This document shows, one piece after another, positions 47,728 through 57,532 of a stretch of 64,000 nt of DNA. The translations under genes and the position numbers were made by a program. Within the stretch, counting starts at the first letter, position 1. Each line of letters opens with the position of its first letter. The notes under the pieces are model-generated. The model searched no databases, had not been told where the DNA came from, and saw only the letters and a program-made list of their open reading frames with translations. Source of the stretch: Pseudomonas sp. DTU_2021_1001937_2_SI_NGA_ILE_001 (GTDB lineage: Bacteria; Pseudomonadota; Gammaproteobacteria; Pseudomonadales; Pseudomonadaceae); the NCBI RefSeq assembly GCF_032463525.1, contig NZ_CP135971.1, positions 2,232,001 through 2,296,000 of the forward strand, read 5' to 3'.

Positions 47728-49815
47728 GTGACATCGACAGGTTTTCCCGCCGGCGCCGGCATGGCTGCCCGGCTCATCAGAGAGGCTGACTGGAGCACGA
47801 CGCCGCTTGGCGAGATCGGGCAATGGCCGGCGTCGCTGAAGGTCGCATTGAACATGCTGCTCGACTCGCCAGAGTCGATGTACATGATCTGGGGACCTGA
47901 ACGCCTATTTTTTTACAACGATGCCTACGCGCCCATTCTCGGTTCACGGCTGGAGGGTGCGATGGGCAAGCCGGTCGCCGAGCTGTGGGGCGAGGTCTGG
48001 GAACAGGTCCGGCCCATGGCGGACCAGGCCCTTGCGGGCAACCCCTACCAAGCGCGCGACCTGCCGGTGACCATGTTCCGCGACGGGTACACCGAGCAGA
48101 CCTGGTGGTCGTTCTGGTTCGGCCCCCTGCGTGACGAGCACGGCGACATACGCGGCATGATCTGCGTCACCAATGAAACCACCCGCCATGTGCTTGACCA
48201 GCAGGCGCTGCAGGCCAGTGAACGCCAGCGTCAACGGTTGATCGACGACCTGGTGCTTCTGGAACAGCGCCAGACTGCGCGCCTGGAGCAGCGCACCCTG
48301 GAACTGGACACATTCTGGGAGATGTCCCCGGACCTGCTCGCCATCATCGACGTGAACGGATGCTTCCAACGGGTCAACCCGGCCTGGACGGCGATACTCG
48401 GCCTGCAGCCCGAAGCGATGATCGGCCAGCCAATCACCCAAGGGCTGCACCCCGAGGACGTGGAACGCAGCCTGGAGGCCCTGGCGCACGCCAAGCACCG
48501 CGAACTGCCGCTGTTCGAGAACCGTTATCGGCATGCCGACGGCAGCTATCGCTGGTTCGGCTGGACCGCCGCCCCTGGCCGGGGCATGGTGTTCGCCCTG
48601 GGCAAGCACATGACCGAGGAAAAACAGCGCACCGAAGCCTTGCGCGCCACAGAGGACGCGTTGCGCCAGGCGCAGAAAATGGAAGCGGTCGGGCAGCTCA
48701 CCGGCGGCCTGGCCCATGACTTCAACAACCTGCTGATGGGCATCAGCGGCAATATCGAGCTGTTGCGTTCGCGTATCAACCAGGGCCGTTGCGAACGCCT
48801 GGAGCGCTATATCACCGGGGCGCTGGAGTCCTCGCGTCGGGCCGCGGCCCTGACCCACCGGCTGCTGGCATTTTCGCGGCGCCAGACCTTGGCGCCCAAG
48901 CCCACCGACGTCAACGGCCTGGTCGAAGACATGGCCGAACTGATTCGCCGCACGGTCGGCCCGGGCATCGACATGCAGGTGATGCCCGCCCCGGGACTGT
49001 GGCCGACCCTAGTGGACCAGAACCAGCTGGAAAACTCATTGCTGAACCTGTGCAACAACGCCCGCGACGCCATGCCGGACGGTGGCTACCTGCTGATGGA
49101 GACCGCCAACCTGCAGCTGGACCGAGCGATGGCCGCCCAGTTGGAGCTGCCAGCAGGCGACTACGTGCTGCTCTGCGTCAGCGACACCGGTACGGGCATG
49201 TCGCCGGAAGTGATAGAGCGGGCGTTCGACCCTTTCTTCACCACCAAGCCGCTGGGCATGGGCACCGGGCTGGGGCTGTCGATGATCTACGGCTTCGCCC
49301 GGCAATCCGGCGGCGGCGTGAGCATTTCTTCATCGCTGGGACATGGTTCGAAAGTGTGTATCTACCTGCCGGCCCTGCAGGGCCACCCGCAACCGGCGCC
49401 GACACCGGAAGCCAGCGAGTTGGAGACTGCCGGTGTCGGTGCAGGGCAGACGCTGCTAGTGGTCGATGACGAGCCAGCGGTGCGCCAGCTGATGAGCGAG
49501 GTGCTGGAAGAGCAAGGTTACCGGGTGCTGGCGGCCGCGCAGGGCCATGAAGCGCTGAGTGTGCTGCGCAGCCCCCGCCCGATCGACCTGCTGGTCACCG
49601 ACGTGGGGCTTCCCGGCGGCATGAATGGTCGCCAGTTGGCCGATGCCGCGCGCACTCTGCGTCCTGGCCTGAACGTGCTGTTCGTCACCGGCTACGCAGA
49701 GAACGCCGCCCTGGCGCACGGCACGCTGGACCCGGGCATGCACGTGCTGACCAAGCCATTCTCGATCAATACCCTGGGCCTGCGGATCAGCGAGCTGCTC
49801 GGCCAGCCAGCCTGA
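47728..49815 (+). CDS. Hybrid sensor histidine kinase (PAS-HisKA-HATPase-REC)
   Basis: A 695-residue soluble two-component kinase. GTG start at 47728 with AAGGGAG at 47712-47718. A PAS/GAF-like sensor (about 30-150; [20 protein letters not shown]), a coiled coil, a second PAS domain (about 185-300; [20 protein letters not shown]), then the H box with His330 in [12 protein letters not shown] box is [14 protein letters not shown] and G boxes GTGMSPE and [11 protein letters not shown]-terminal receiver has Asp625 in [11 protein letters not shown] and the lysine in HVLTKPFS. No membrane segment. No separate response regulator is adjacent, so the output partner is unknown. Confidence 0.92.
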   Translation: MTSTGFPAGAGMAARLIREADWSTTPLGEIGQWPASLKVALNMLLDSPESMYMIWGPERLFFYNDAYAPILGSRLEGAMGKPVAELWGEVWEQVRPMADQALAGNPYQARDLPVTMFRDGYTEQTWWSFWFGPLRDEHGDIRGMICVTNETTRHVLDQQALQASERQRQRLIDDLVLLEQRQTARLEQRTLELDTFWEMSPDLLAIIDVNGCFQRVNPAWTAILGLQPEAMIGQPITQGLHPEDVERSLEALAHAKHRELPLFENRYRHADGSYRWFGWTAAPGRGMVFALGKHMTEEKQRTEALRATEDALRQAQKMEAVGQLTGGLAHDFNNLLMGISGNIELLRSRINQGRCERLERYITGALESSRRAAALTHRLLAFSRRQTLAPKPTDVNGLVEDMAELIRRTVGPGIDMQVMPAPGLWPTLVDQNQLENSLLNLCNNARDAMPDGGYLLMETANLQLDRAMAAQLELPAGDYVLLCVSDTGTGMSPEVIERAFDPFFTTKPLGMGTGLGLSMIYGFARQSGGGVSISSSLGHGSKVCIYLPALQGHPQPAPTPEASELETAGVGAGQTLLVVDDEPAVRQLMSEVLEEQGYRVLAAAQGHEALSVLRSPRPIDLLVTDVGLPGGMNGRQLADAARTLRPGLNVLFVTGYAENAALAHGTLDPGMHVLTKPFSINTLGLRISELLGQPA

Positions 49816-49910
49816 ATCCGGGTTCGCTTCGCGGCTTAAGCCCTGCCCGTTCCAACCGGATTGCATTGCGGTTAACGCCAATACTGTTCGCTTAAGCTGC
49901 AGGTGGCCCG

Positions 49911-50000
49911 GTGGGAGCGGCTTCAGCCGCGAAAGCGCCAGGACACTCACTGCATCTGTTGTGAACAGGCGATCGCTTCGCGGCTGAAGCCGCTCCTACC
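49911..50000. repeat. Composite REP (BIME-like) element, copy 3
   Basis: GTGGGAGCGGCTTCAGCCGC, GAAAGCGCCAGGACACTCAC, TGCATCTGTTGTGAACAGGC, then GATCGCTTCGCGGCTGAAGC and CGCTCCTACC. Same orientation and layout as the copy at 11996. It lies between the convergent kinase and oxidoreductase genes, a classical REP position. Confidence 0.75.
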
Positions 50001-50056
50001 ACCAGTATCGCGGTTAACGCGGCCCTGACCAGTCAATGAGCAGAACCCGGTCCGCC

Positions 50057-51163
50057 TCAGTCGCGCAGGTCGGATTCATGGATCGGCTGATCGCGGTGGG
50101 TGGCCCGCTGGTACTGCGCCGGCCAGACCGCCTGGCGGCTGCCCAGGTCGTCATCGGCGTGTAGCGCCCAATACGGGTCGCGCAGCAGTTCTCTCGCCAG
50201 CAGGATGATATCGGCCTGCCCGGTGCGCAGAATGTGCTCGGCCTGGGCCGGTTCGGTGATCATGCCCACCGTGCCGGTGGCGATCTCCGACTCCTTGCGG
50301 ATGCGTTCGGCGAAGCGTGTCTGATACCCCGGCCCCACCGGAATCTCGGCATTGACCGAGGTACCGCCTGACGAGACATCGATCAGGTCAGCCCCCAGCG
50401 CCTTGAGGCGCCGCGCCAGTTCCACGGTTTCATCCGGGTTCCAGCCGTCCTCGACCCAGTCGGTGGCCGAAACACGGACGAACAACGGCAGCTCGGCCGG
50501 CCAGACTTCGCGCACCGCCTCGGTGACCTGGCAGGTCAGGCGGATGCGGTTTTCGAATGACCCACCGTAACGGTCGTTGCGCCGATTGCTCAATGGCGAA
50601 AGGAATTGATGCAGCAGGTAGCCATGCGCGGCATGCACCTCGACCACCTTGAAGCCGGCGGTCAGCGCACGCCGGGTGGCGGCGACGAAAGCATCGATGA
50701 CGTCGTTGATCTGGTCCGCACTGAGGGCCTGGGGGGCGACGTGCTCAGGGTCGAAGGCGATGGCCGATGGCCCCCAGGGCTGCCAGCCGCCCTCCTCGAC
50801 CGGCACGTTGCCGTGCTTGCCCAGCCAGGGCCGCCAGGTACTGGCCTTGCGCCCGGCGTGGGCCAGCTGGATCGCCGGCACCGCGCCTTGGGCAGTAATG
50901 AAACGGGTAATGCGTTGCAGCGGGGCGATCTGCTCGTCATGCCACAGGCCAAGGTCCTGGGGTGTGATCCGTCCGTCGGCGGTCACTGCAGTGGCTTCGG
51001 TGAAGACCAGGCCGGCACCGCCCACCGCACGACTGCCCAGATGAACCAGATGCCAGTCATTGGCCAGCCCGTCGACGCTGGAGTACTGGCACATCGGCGA
51101 AACGGCGATGCGGTTGGGCAGTTGCAATTGGCGCAGGGTATAGGGTTCTAGCAGCAGACTCAT
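50057..51163 (-). CDS. Old-yellow-enzyme NADH:flavin oxidoreductase, XenA/YqjM-like
   Basis: A 368-residue FMN enzyme that reduces activated carbon-carbon double bonds and, in relatives, nitro compounds. Features of the YqjM/XenA subclass: Cys25 in VSPMCQYSS (tunes FMN), HAGRKAS with the substrate-binding histidine region, HAAHGYLLHQFLSPLSNRRN, DRYGGSFENR, and ARELLRDPYWAL near the end. The start MSLLLEPYTL is normal for the family. It may be co-transcribed with the TenA-like gene upstream (gap about 170 bases). The physiological substrate is unknown. Confidence 0.92.
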   Translation of the reverse strand: MSLLLEPYTLRQLQLPNRIAVSPMCQYSSVDGLANDWHLVHLGSRAVGGAGLVFTEATAVTADGRITPQDLGLWHDEQIAPLQRITRFITAQGAVPAIQLAHAGRKASTWRPWLGKHGNVPVEEGGWQPWGPSAIAFDPEHVAPQALSADQINDVIDAFVAATRRALTAGFKVVEVHAAHGYLLHQFLSPLSNRRNDRYGGSFENRIRLTCQVTEAVREVWPAELPLFVRVSATDWVEDGWNPDETVELARRLKALGADLIDVSSGGTSVNAEIPVGPGYQTRFAERIRKESEIATGTVGMITEPAQAEHILRTGQADIILLARELLRDPYWALHADDDLGSRQAVWPAQYQRATHRDQPIHESDLRD

Positions 51164-51334
51164 GGCGACCTCTCATGGTGACAGTCAGGCGTCCAGCGCT
51201 CCTGGATGGAGGGGAAAGGCCGTACGCGTGGAGCGCACGCGGCGGCCTTTCCTTTCTTCTCAACAAGAGCCTAGTCGACAATCACCGAGGGCACCGGGTT
51301 CAGTCTGTGCCCAGCAGGCGCCCCTCCCGGGGTG

Positions 51335-52120
51335 TCAGGCCGGTAACGCGTTCAACTCGCGCTGCGGCCGACTGCTGCGCTCCAGCTGCATGCAGCGCTC
51401 CAGGAACAGGTACATGTAGTCATAGCTGCGAGTGATGGCCTGGCGCAGCTCGTACTGCTGGGCCTCGGTGGCGCGGTTACCCACCAAGGTGCAGATGATC
51501 TCCAGCGCTTCCCAGGGATGCGCATCATCGTACTGGGCGTGCATTTTCAGCCATTTCATGGCCCGCTTGCGCGTGTCGCTTGGAAAGCCCTCGGCATAGA
51601 CTTCCCTGGAGCAGACCAGGGCCGCCCATTCGCCGGTGGCGCCTTCGATCGCATAATTGGTCGCCGCCATGGCCACGGCGAGGCTGTCGGTGGTGCAGGT
51701 CTGCGTGCACCAGTGGCTCAGGGCATGCAGCTCAGGCGCCACACGCTGGGCCTTTAGATCGGCCAGGCTGACGTCGTGGGCTTCACACCAGTGCAGCCAG
51801 TAGTCGGCATGGTTGAGTTCGACGCGGATATTGCGCATCAGCCAACGACGCGCCATGTCCTCGCCCGGATGGCGACCGAAGCGGGTCTTGGTGAGGTTGT
51901 GGGCCATGTACACGGAGAACTGCTCGACCACCGGCCAGCCGCCGATCAGGTACTGGCGCATGACCGCCGGACTCAGCACGCCATCGCGCATCCGCTGGTA
52001 CAGCTCGTGGCCGACCACCCTGGCCTTGGCCGCGCTGCAGTCATTGATCAATTGCCGTGCCCAGGCTGGGTAACTGTCGGCTTCCATGAGCGGGCCAGTT
52101 CTGACGAAAGTATCGGTCAC
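51335..52120 (-). CDS. TenA/PqqC-like heme-oxygenase-fold protein
   Basis: A 261-residue all-helical protein of the TenA/Thi-4 superfamily, in Pseudomonas often labelled as a TenA regulator but more probably an iron-containing oxidase-like enzyme. Start is GTG at 52120 with AAGGAG seven bases upstream; longer frames have no such site. Possible metal ligands are in VEQFSVYMAHNL, RVELNHADYW, NYAIEGATGEW and MHAQYDDAHPWE, spaced as in the heme-oxygenase-like diiron group. No thiamin or PQQ genes are near. Biochemical role not established. Confidence 0.82.
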   Translation of the reverse strand: MTDTFVRTGPLMEADSYPAWARQLINDCSAAKARVVGHELYQRMRDGVLSPAVMRQYLIGGWPVVEQFSVYMAHNLTKTRFGRHPGEDMARRWLMRNIRVELNHADYWLHWCEAHDVSLADLKAQRVAPELHALSHWCTQTCTTDSLAVAMAATNYAIEGATGEWAALVCSREVYAEGFPSDTRKRAMKWLKMHAQYDDAHPWEALEIICTLVGNRATEAQQYELRQAITRSYDYMYLFLERCMQLERSSRPQRELNALPA

Positions 52121-52218
52121 TGTATAACTCCTTTTAATGACGCCTGACTGGCGCTGCATTTCAGTCTGGCCTGGCACGGGTCGATCTCCCGGACAGGCCG
52201 GTGCATGTACGTACGGCC

Positions 52219-52465
52219 TAGGTTTTGTACGAAAAGTGCCTGCGCTCGGCCATGCTGCGTTAAAAACAGGCTGGATCGCCAGCCCGGTGGATCGCCACCC
52301 GGTCGGAATGCTCATTTACTCCAGTAAAGTCGCCCGCGACTCCGACCGTTCCTCGCCTGTTTTGACTCGCTGGCGCTCGCCCTTCGGGTCAGCCTACGGC
52401 TGTTACTCGCTTCGCTCGTTGCGCCTTGCCTGACCTTCGCTCGCCGACTTTTCGTACAAAACCTA
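52219..52465. mobile_element. MITE-like element with perfect 19-bp terminal inverted repeats
   Basis: A 247-base element between two minus-strand genes. Left end TAGGTTTTGTACGAAAAGT (52219-52237) and right end ACTTTTCGTACAAAACCTA (52447-52465) are exact inverse complements. Ends in TA suggest a TA-targeting (IS630/mariner-like) origin, but a target duplication is not certain. Inside are hairpins such as GGCTGG-ATCG-CCAGCC (52269-52284) and no credible gene. The right end supplies the TAG stop of the GGDEF-EAL gene; the left end lies about 100 bases upstream of the TenA-like gene. Confidence 0.8.
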
Positions 52466-54946
52466 AGGGCCACAGCGCACGGGTTCCTTGCAGAGGCTTT
52501 CGCAGGTCAGCAACTCCGGGCGACCGATCAGGTAGCCCTGGGCGAAGTTTACGCCCATGTCCCGCAATGCCGCTTCGATCACCGGGGTCTCCACGTACTC
52601 GGCGATGGTCTGCTTGCCCATGACATGCCCGATATGGTTGATCACCTCGACCATCGAGCGATTGACGGGATTGTCGAGCATGTCCTTGACGAAACTGCCG
52701 TCGATCTTCACGAAATCCACCGGCAGGTGCTTCAGGTAGGCGAAAGACGACATGCCCGCACAGAAGTCATCCAGCGAAAACAGACAACCCAGCGCCTTGA
52801 GTTCGTTGATGAAGACAATCGCACTGCCCAGGTCGGCGATGGCCGCGGTCTCGGTAATCTCAAAGCAGATCATCTGCGGCGTCACGCCATGCACACTGAA
52901 CTGCTCTTTGAGATACCCCAGGAATGCAGTATCACCAATGCTGGCCCCCGACAGATTAATAGCACAGATCGCCCGGGGATCAGGGTGTCGTTCATCGCGC
53001 CTGCAATCGGCAATCAGCTGGAACACGCTGCGCACTACCCAGCGATCCAGCGTGGTCATCAGGCCGAAACGCTCGGCGGCGGGGATGAACCGGTCGGGAA
53101 CTACCAGCGAGCCGGACTCGTCGCGCAGACGCAGGAGAATCTCGATGTGGCGAATGTCCTGGCCGTCGCGGCCAAGGGCGGCGATTTCCTGTGCGTAGAG
53201 GCAGAAGCGGTTTTCTTCCAGGGCTCGATGCAGACGCTGGATCCAGGCCATCTCACCTGAACGCAATGACAACGCCAGGTCGTCGGGGCGGTACAACTGC
53301 ACGCGGTTGCGGCCTTTTTCCTTGGCCATGTAGCAGGCCAGATCAGCGGCCCGCAACGCATCCTCCTGGCTGGCAGAGGTATCGTCGATCAGCACCACGC
53401 CGATGCTTGCGGTGGTCACCAGCGGCTGGCCTTTCCAGACGAAGCCCAGCCGCTCGACGGTGACACGCAGGTCTTCGGCGATGCCCAGAACCGCGGACGC
53501 GGCGCAATCATGCAGCAGGATGGCGAACTCATCGCCGCCCAGGCGCGCCAGGGTGTCGCCATCGCGCAGCCCCGCCGCCATTACGCTGCACAGATGGCGC
53601 AGCAGGCTGTCGCCGGCGGCATGCCCGTAGCTGTCGTTGACCAGCTTGAACTGGTCGAGATCCAGCAGAATCAGGGCGCGGCCGGCGCCGCCGGGTATCG
53701 GCTGCCTGAACAGCTGTTCGAGCCGGTATTCGAACTCGCTGCGGTTCACCAGGCCGGTCAGCGGGTCATGCGCGGCCTGCCAGGACAGGTTGGCGATGTA
53801 CTGGCGCTCTTGGGTCAGGTCATGCAGCACCAGCACCGTGCCATTGATGCGGCCTTCGTTGAGGATCGGCGAACCGACCAGCGCCACCGGCACGGTGCTG
53901 CCATCCAGGCGCTGGATAAGCTTGCAGTGCACGCTGCCGCGCTTGAGCCGGCCTTCGAGGATGTGCTCGATAAGCGTCGAGCTGTCGCGCCGGGCATGTT
54001 CGTCGAGCAGGTTGAACAGCGCCGCGAGCGGCATACCGGTCGCCTGCCGGTCCTGCCAATGGGTCAGTTGCTCGGCCGCCGGATTCAGGTAGACGATGCG
54101 CCCCTCCACATCGGTGCTGATCACCCCCTCCCCGATCGCCTCCAGCGTGACTTGGGCACGCTCTTTCTCCAGTTGCAGGGCGTCGGCCACCCCACGGCGC
54201 ATTTCCAGCAGCTTATGGGTCCGCCACAGGGCCAGGGCGACGAGGGTCAGCGCACTGCACAGGTTGACCACGATCAGCACCCGCAACAGCAGGCGCGAAC
54301 CCTGGCCTAGCGCATCACTGAAGGCCTTCGCCGCAGCGGTGAGCTGACCGTTGAGGCTGTCGATCTGCGCACGCCAGGCGGCGACCTCCGGCAGGCTGGG
54401 CGGCCCATCGGCAATACGTGCCCGCATGTGCTCGGCGAGCGCGTCGAGCTGCCCCAGCAAGGCGTCGCCCAACTCCCAGCGCCGCAAGGCCTCGCGCATG
54501 ATCCCGGTGTCACGGAAATTGCGGTACAGCCAGATGATGCCGGGTACGTCGTCAGGGTGGTTGCCACCTTGCAGGATCGCGGTGCGCGCCGCCTCGAGGT
54601 CGGCCTGTGGACGATCCAGGGCGTCGCGCAGGTGATGCACGCCCTGGGGCACGGCCATGGCCTGCCGGTAGCGGGTATAGTCACCGTCATCCTGGCTGAG
54701 GGCGTAGAGATCCAGCGCATGAACGGCGTCTTTCTGACCCTTCGACCACAGGCTTTCCCCGCCCACGTAACTGCGCATCGTCGACAGCATGTACAGGCTG
54801 AAACACCCCAGCAGCATCTGCAACAGAGCCACCAGGATGAACGGCCACACGAGCCCCATGAGACGGGGCTTGGCCAAGTGACGCACTGGCTTCATGAACG
54901 GCTTCACCGACTGCAAGACTGATGATTCCGGGCGGTACAGACTCAT
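52463..54946 (-). CDS. Membrane GGDEF-EAL cyclic-di-GMP protein
   Basis: A 827-residue inner-membrane protein. TM1 at about 31-58, a periplasmic helical sensor to about 220, TM2 (LLLRVLIVVNLCSALTLVAL), a PAS domain (about 260-375, GEGVISTDVEGRIVYLNPAA), GGDEF domain with intact GGDEF in RLGGDEFAILL, and EAL domain. In the EAL domain the signature is EILLRL instead of EALLR, but NLSG, ITETA, LDDFCAGMSS, KIDGSF and the KQTIAE glutamate are present, so phosphodiesterase activity remains possible. The last codon and TAG stop come from the right end of the MITE-like element, so the native C-terminus may have been slightly changed. Confidence 0.92.
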   Translation of the reverse strand: MSLYRPESSVLQSVKPFMKPVRHLAKPRLMGLVWPFILVALLQMLLGCFSLYMLSTMRSYVGGESLWSKGQKDAVHALDLYALSQDDGDYTRYRQAMAVPQGVHHLRDALDRPQADLEAARTAILQGGNHPDDVPGIIWLYRNFRDTGIMREALRRWELGDALLGQLDALAEHMRARIADGPPSLPEVAAWRAQIDSLNGQLTAAAKAFSDALGQGSRLLLRVLIVVNLCSALTLVALALWRTHKLLEMRRGVADALQLEKERAQVTLEAIGEGVISTDVEGRIVYLNPAAEQLTHWQDRQATGMPLAALFNLLDEHARRDSSTLIEHILEGRLKRGSVHCKLIQRLDGSTVPVALVGSPILNEGRINGTVLVLHDLTQERQYIANLSWQAAHDPLTGLVNRSEFEYRLEQLFRQPIPGGAGRALILLDLDQFKLVNDSYGHAAGDSLLRHLCSVMAAGLRDGDTLARLGGDEFAILLHDCAASAVLGIAEDLRVTVERLGFVWKGQPLVTTASIGVVLIDDTSASQEDALRAADLACYMAKEKGRNRVQLYRPDDLALSLRSGEMAWIQRLHRALEENRFCLYAQEIAALGRDGQDIRHIEILLRLRDESGSLVVPDRFIPAAERFGLMTTLDRWVVRSVFQLIADCRRDERHPDPRAICAINLSGASIGDTAFLGYLKEQFSVHGVTPQMICFEITETAAIADLGSAIVFINELKALGCLFSLDDFCAGMSSFAYLKHLPVDFVKIDGSFVKDMLDNPVNRSMVEVINHIGHVMGKQTIAEYVETPVIEAALRDMGVNFAQGYLIGRPELLTCESLCKEPVRCGP

Positions 54947-55074
54947 TGCCCACGATTTTCGTACACAGATTAGGCGCTGTGCGGCAAGTCAGCGAGTACA
55001 CCACGTGACCGGCATGACGAGCCTCACACCGACACGCCGCTGGACACCGGGCAGCGCGAGCGCATGAAAAGCCG

Positions 55075-56913
55075 TCACACCTGTTGCAGGTGCCCGTAGA
55101 GCCGTGCGTACAGGCCCCCCTCAGCGATCAACTGCTGATGATCACCGTCTTCGGCGATACGCCCGCCATCGAACACCAGCACCCGGTCGGCCTGTTTAAC
55201 GGCGGAAAGCCGATGGGCGATGATCAACGTGGTACGGCCCTGCAGGAAACGCCCCAGCGCCTGATGCAAGTTGTATTCGGTGGCTGCATCGAGGGCCGAA
55301 GTGGCTTCATCGAGGATCACCACCTTGGGCTCGGCGAGCACCATACGGGCGATGGCCAGGCGCTGGCGCTGGCCGCCGGAAAGGCGCACACCGGAGCGCC
55401 CGACCACGGTGTCCAGCCCCTGCGGCATGCTGCGCACGGTGCCTTCCAGCTGGGCGATCTGCAACGCCCGCCAGCAGGCTTCGTCCGTGGCGTCGCGGCC
55501 CATGGTCAGGTTGGCACGCACGCTGTCGTTGAACAGCGCAGGATGCTGCAGCACCACCGCAACGTGCTCACGCAGCGACTCCAGCCCAATCTCCTCGAGT
55601 GTCGCCTCGCCGAAACGGATACTGCCGCTGTCGGCGCTGTAGAGGCCCAGCAACAGCTGCACCAGGGTGCTCTTACCGCCGCCACTGGCACCGACGATGG
55701 CGACCTTCTCGCCGGGCGCGATGCTCAGGTTGAGCTGGTCGAGGACCCGCTCGGCGCCGTAGCCGAAGCTCAGGCCACGCACCTCGATACCCACGGTCTG
55801 GCGGCCCGCGAACGGTGCGGCGCCACCCGCATAGCGGGGTTCGTCGGTGCGCGCCAGCAACTCGTTGATGCGCGCCAGGGCCCCGCCAGCGGCGTACCAG
55901 GCGTATTGCAGATTGAGCAGCTGTTCCACCGGGCCGATCATGAACCACAGGTAGCTGAACACCGCCAGCATCTGGCCGATGGACAGGTCGGAGAACAGTA
56001 CGGTGAGCATCGCTGCGGCGCGGAAGATATCGATGCCGAACTGGAACAGCAGCGCGCTGGCACGCCCCGAAGCATCGCTTTTCCATTGCGAATTGACCGC
56101 GTAGTCGCGCACGTCACGGGCGCGCTGGCCCAGACGGCCGAGGAAGAAACCCTGGCGATTGCTGGCACGCACCTCCTGGATGGCTTCCAGGGTTTCACTC
56201 AAGGCTTCGGTAAAGCGCGAGGTGCTGTCGTTCTCCAGCTTCTTGAGGTGCTTGACGCGCTTGCCCAGGCGCACCGTGGCGAAGATCACCAGCGGGTTGA
56301 ACAGCAGGATCAGCAGCGCCAGCTTCCAATGCATCCACACCAGGATCGCCGCCGTGCCGGTGAGGGTCAGCATCGCCACCAGGAAGCGGCTGAGGGTTTC
56401 GCCGATGAACTTGTCGAGGGTGTCCAGATCGGTGACCAGATGCGTGGTCACCGTACCGCTGCCGAGGCTTTCGTATTCGCGCAGGGCAATACGCTTGAGG
56501 CGTTCGATCAGGCGCAGGCGAATGCGATACACGATGTCCTTGGACAGCCGCGCGAACAGCCGCGCCTGCAAGACGTTGAAGGCCAGAGCGCCCAGGCGCA
56601 GCAGCAGCGTGGCGAAGAGCATCAGGCCGATGTAGCCGACGGCCTTGTGCAGGCTCTCCGGCAACAGGTGATTCATGAAACGCAGCGCGGCGTCGCCATG
56701 GCCGAGCAGTACTTCGTCGACCAGCAATGGCAGCAGCAGGGGAATGGGCACACTGCACAGCGTGGCAAGAATGGCGACGCCGTTGGCGCTCCACAGCGCC
56801 TTCTTGTGGCGCAGCACCAGGGCGCGGATATACGCCCAGTCCAGCCGGTCGGTGGCGCTCGATGTGGCGTCGACCGCGGCCGGTTCGCCGGCTGGCTCAG
56901 GCACTGGCAGCAC
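55075..56913 (-). CDS. ABC transporter, fused permease and ATPase (MsbA/exporter type)
   Basis: A 612-residue half-transporter that would work as a dimer in the inner membrane. Six membrane helices lie at about residues 35-330. The nucleotide-binding domain at about 370-610 has Walker A GASGGGKST, Q loop AVVLQHPALF, signature VRLSGGQRQRLAIA, Walker B VVILDEATSALD and switch histidine in IIAHRLSAVK. The N-terminus overlaps the end of the DsbA-like gene by 17 bases. Lipid or drug export is typical; substrate unknown. Confidence 0.93.
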   Translation of the reverse strand: MLPVPEPAGEPAAVDATSSATDRLDWAYIRALVLRHKKALWSANGVAILATLCSVPIPLLLPLLVDEVLLGHGDAALRFMNHLLPESLHKAVGYIGLMLFATLLLRLGALAFNVLQARLFARLSKDIVYRIRLRLIERLKRIALREYESLGSGTVTTHLVTDLDTLDKFIGETLSRFLVAMLTLTGTAAILVWMHWKLALLILLFNPLVIFATVRLGKRVKHLKKLENDSTSRFTEALSETLEAIQEVRASNRQGFFLGRLGQRARDVRDYAVNSQWKSDASGRASALLFQFGIDIFRAAAMLTVLFSDLSIGQMLAVFSYLWFMIGPVEQLLNLQYAWYAAGGALARINELLARTDEPRYAGGAAPFAGRQTVGIEVRGLSFGYGAERVLDQLNLSIAPGEKVAIVGASGGGKSTLVQLLLGLYSADSGSIRFGEATLEEIGLESLREHVAVVLQHPALFNDSVRANLTMGRDATDEACWRALQIAQLEGTVRSMPQGLDTVVGRSGVRLSGGQRQRLAIARMVLAEPKVVILDEATSALDAATEYNLHQALGRFLQGRTTLIIAHRLSAVKQADRVLVFDGGRIAEDGDHQQLIAEGGLYARLYGHLQQV

Positions 56914-57529
56914 GCTCCAGCCAGCGGCCGAGCAAGGGGGCCAGGGCCTCCACAGGCTGATAACCGTTGGTCAGCAAGGCGAGCTGGCCGTTACGCTCAG
57001 CCAGCAGGGTGGGAAATCCGGCGATACCCAGGCCCTGGACCCAGGCGAAATCCGCCGCCGTGGCGGCCTTCAGCTCGGCGCTGTCGAAGCTTTCGGCGAA
57101 ACGCTGGCGATCGAGGCCAGCCTGCTCGGCCAGACTCGCCAGCAGCGCTGCCTGGGTAACGTCTTCGCCCTGGGCATAAAACGCTTCCTGGATCAGGCCC
57201 AGCAGGCGCCAGGCTGCCAGCGGGTCGAGCTGCCGTGCCGTCACCAGGGCCCGGCAGGCCGGCGTGGTGTCGTAGACGAAGCCGTCCGGCAGCGCGCCTT
57301 CGAAACGAAACGGCTGGCCGGTGGCCTGGGCCACCGCCTGCCAGTGGTCGAGCACGTAGCGCCGGGTAGAAGCGTCCAGCGCCGTGTCGTTGGCCCGCAG
57401 GCCGCCGGCCACCAGGTGCACAGGCACGCCGCTATCCGCCGCCTGGCGCACCAGAGCCTCGGCCACCGGCGCGAAGCCCCAGCACCATGAACACATCGGG
57501 TCCATGACATACACCAGGCGAGCGGACAT
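56897..57529 (-). CDS. DsbA-family thioredoxin-fold oxidoreductase
   Basis: A 210-residue cytoplasmic DsbA/FrnE-like protein without signal peptide. The redox motif CSWC is at residues 13-16 (VMDPMCSWCWGFAP), followed by the large helical insertion typical of DsbA proteins and the cis-proline loop GIAGFPTLLAE near residue 172. Members act on thiol or glutathione chemistry in the cytoplasm. Lies three bases after trhO and overlaps the ABC gene, so all three are probably one operon. Confidence 0.88.
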   Translation of the reverse strand: MSARLVYVMDPMCSWCWGFAPVAEALVRQAADSGVPVHLVAGGLRANDTALDASTRRYVLDHWQAVAQATGQPFRFEGALPDGFVYDTTPACRALVTARQLDPLAAWRLLGLIQEAFYAQGEDVTQAALLASLAEQAGLDRQRFAESFDSAELKAATAADFAWVQGLGIAGFPTLLAERNGQLALLTNGYQPVEALAPLLGRWLERAASA

Positions 57530-57532
57530 GGC

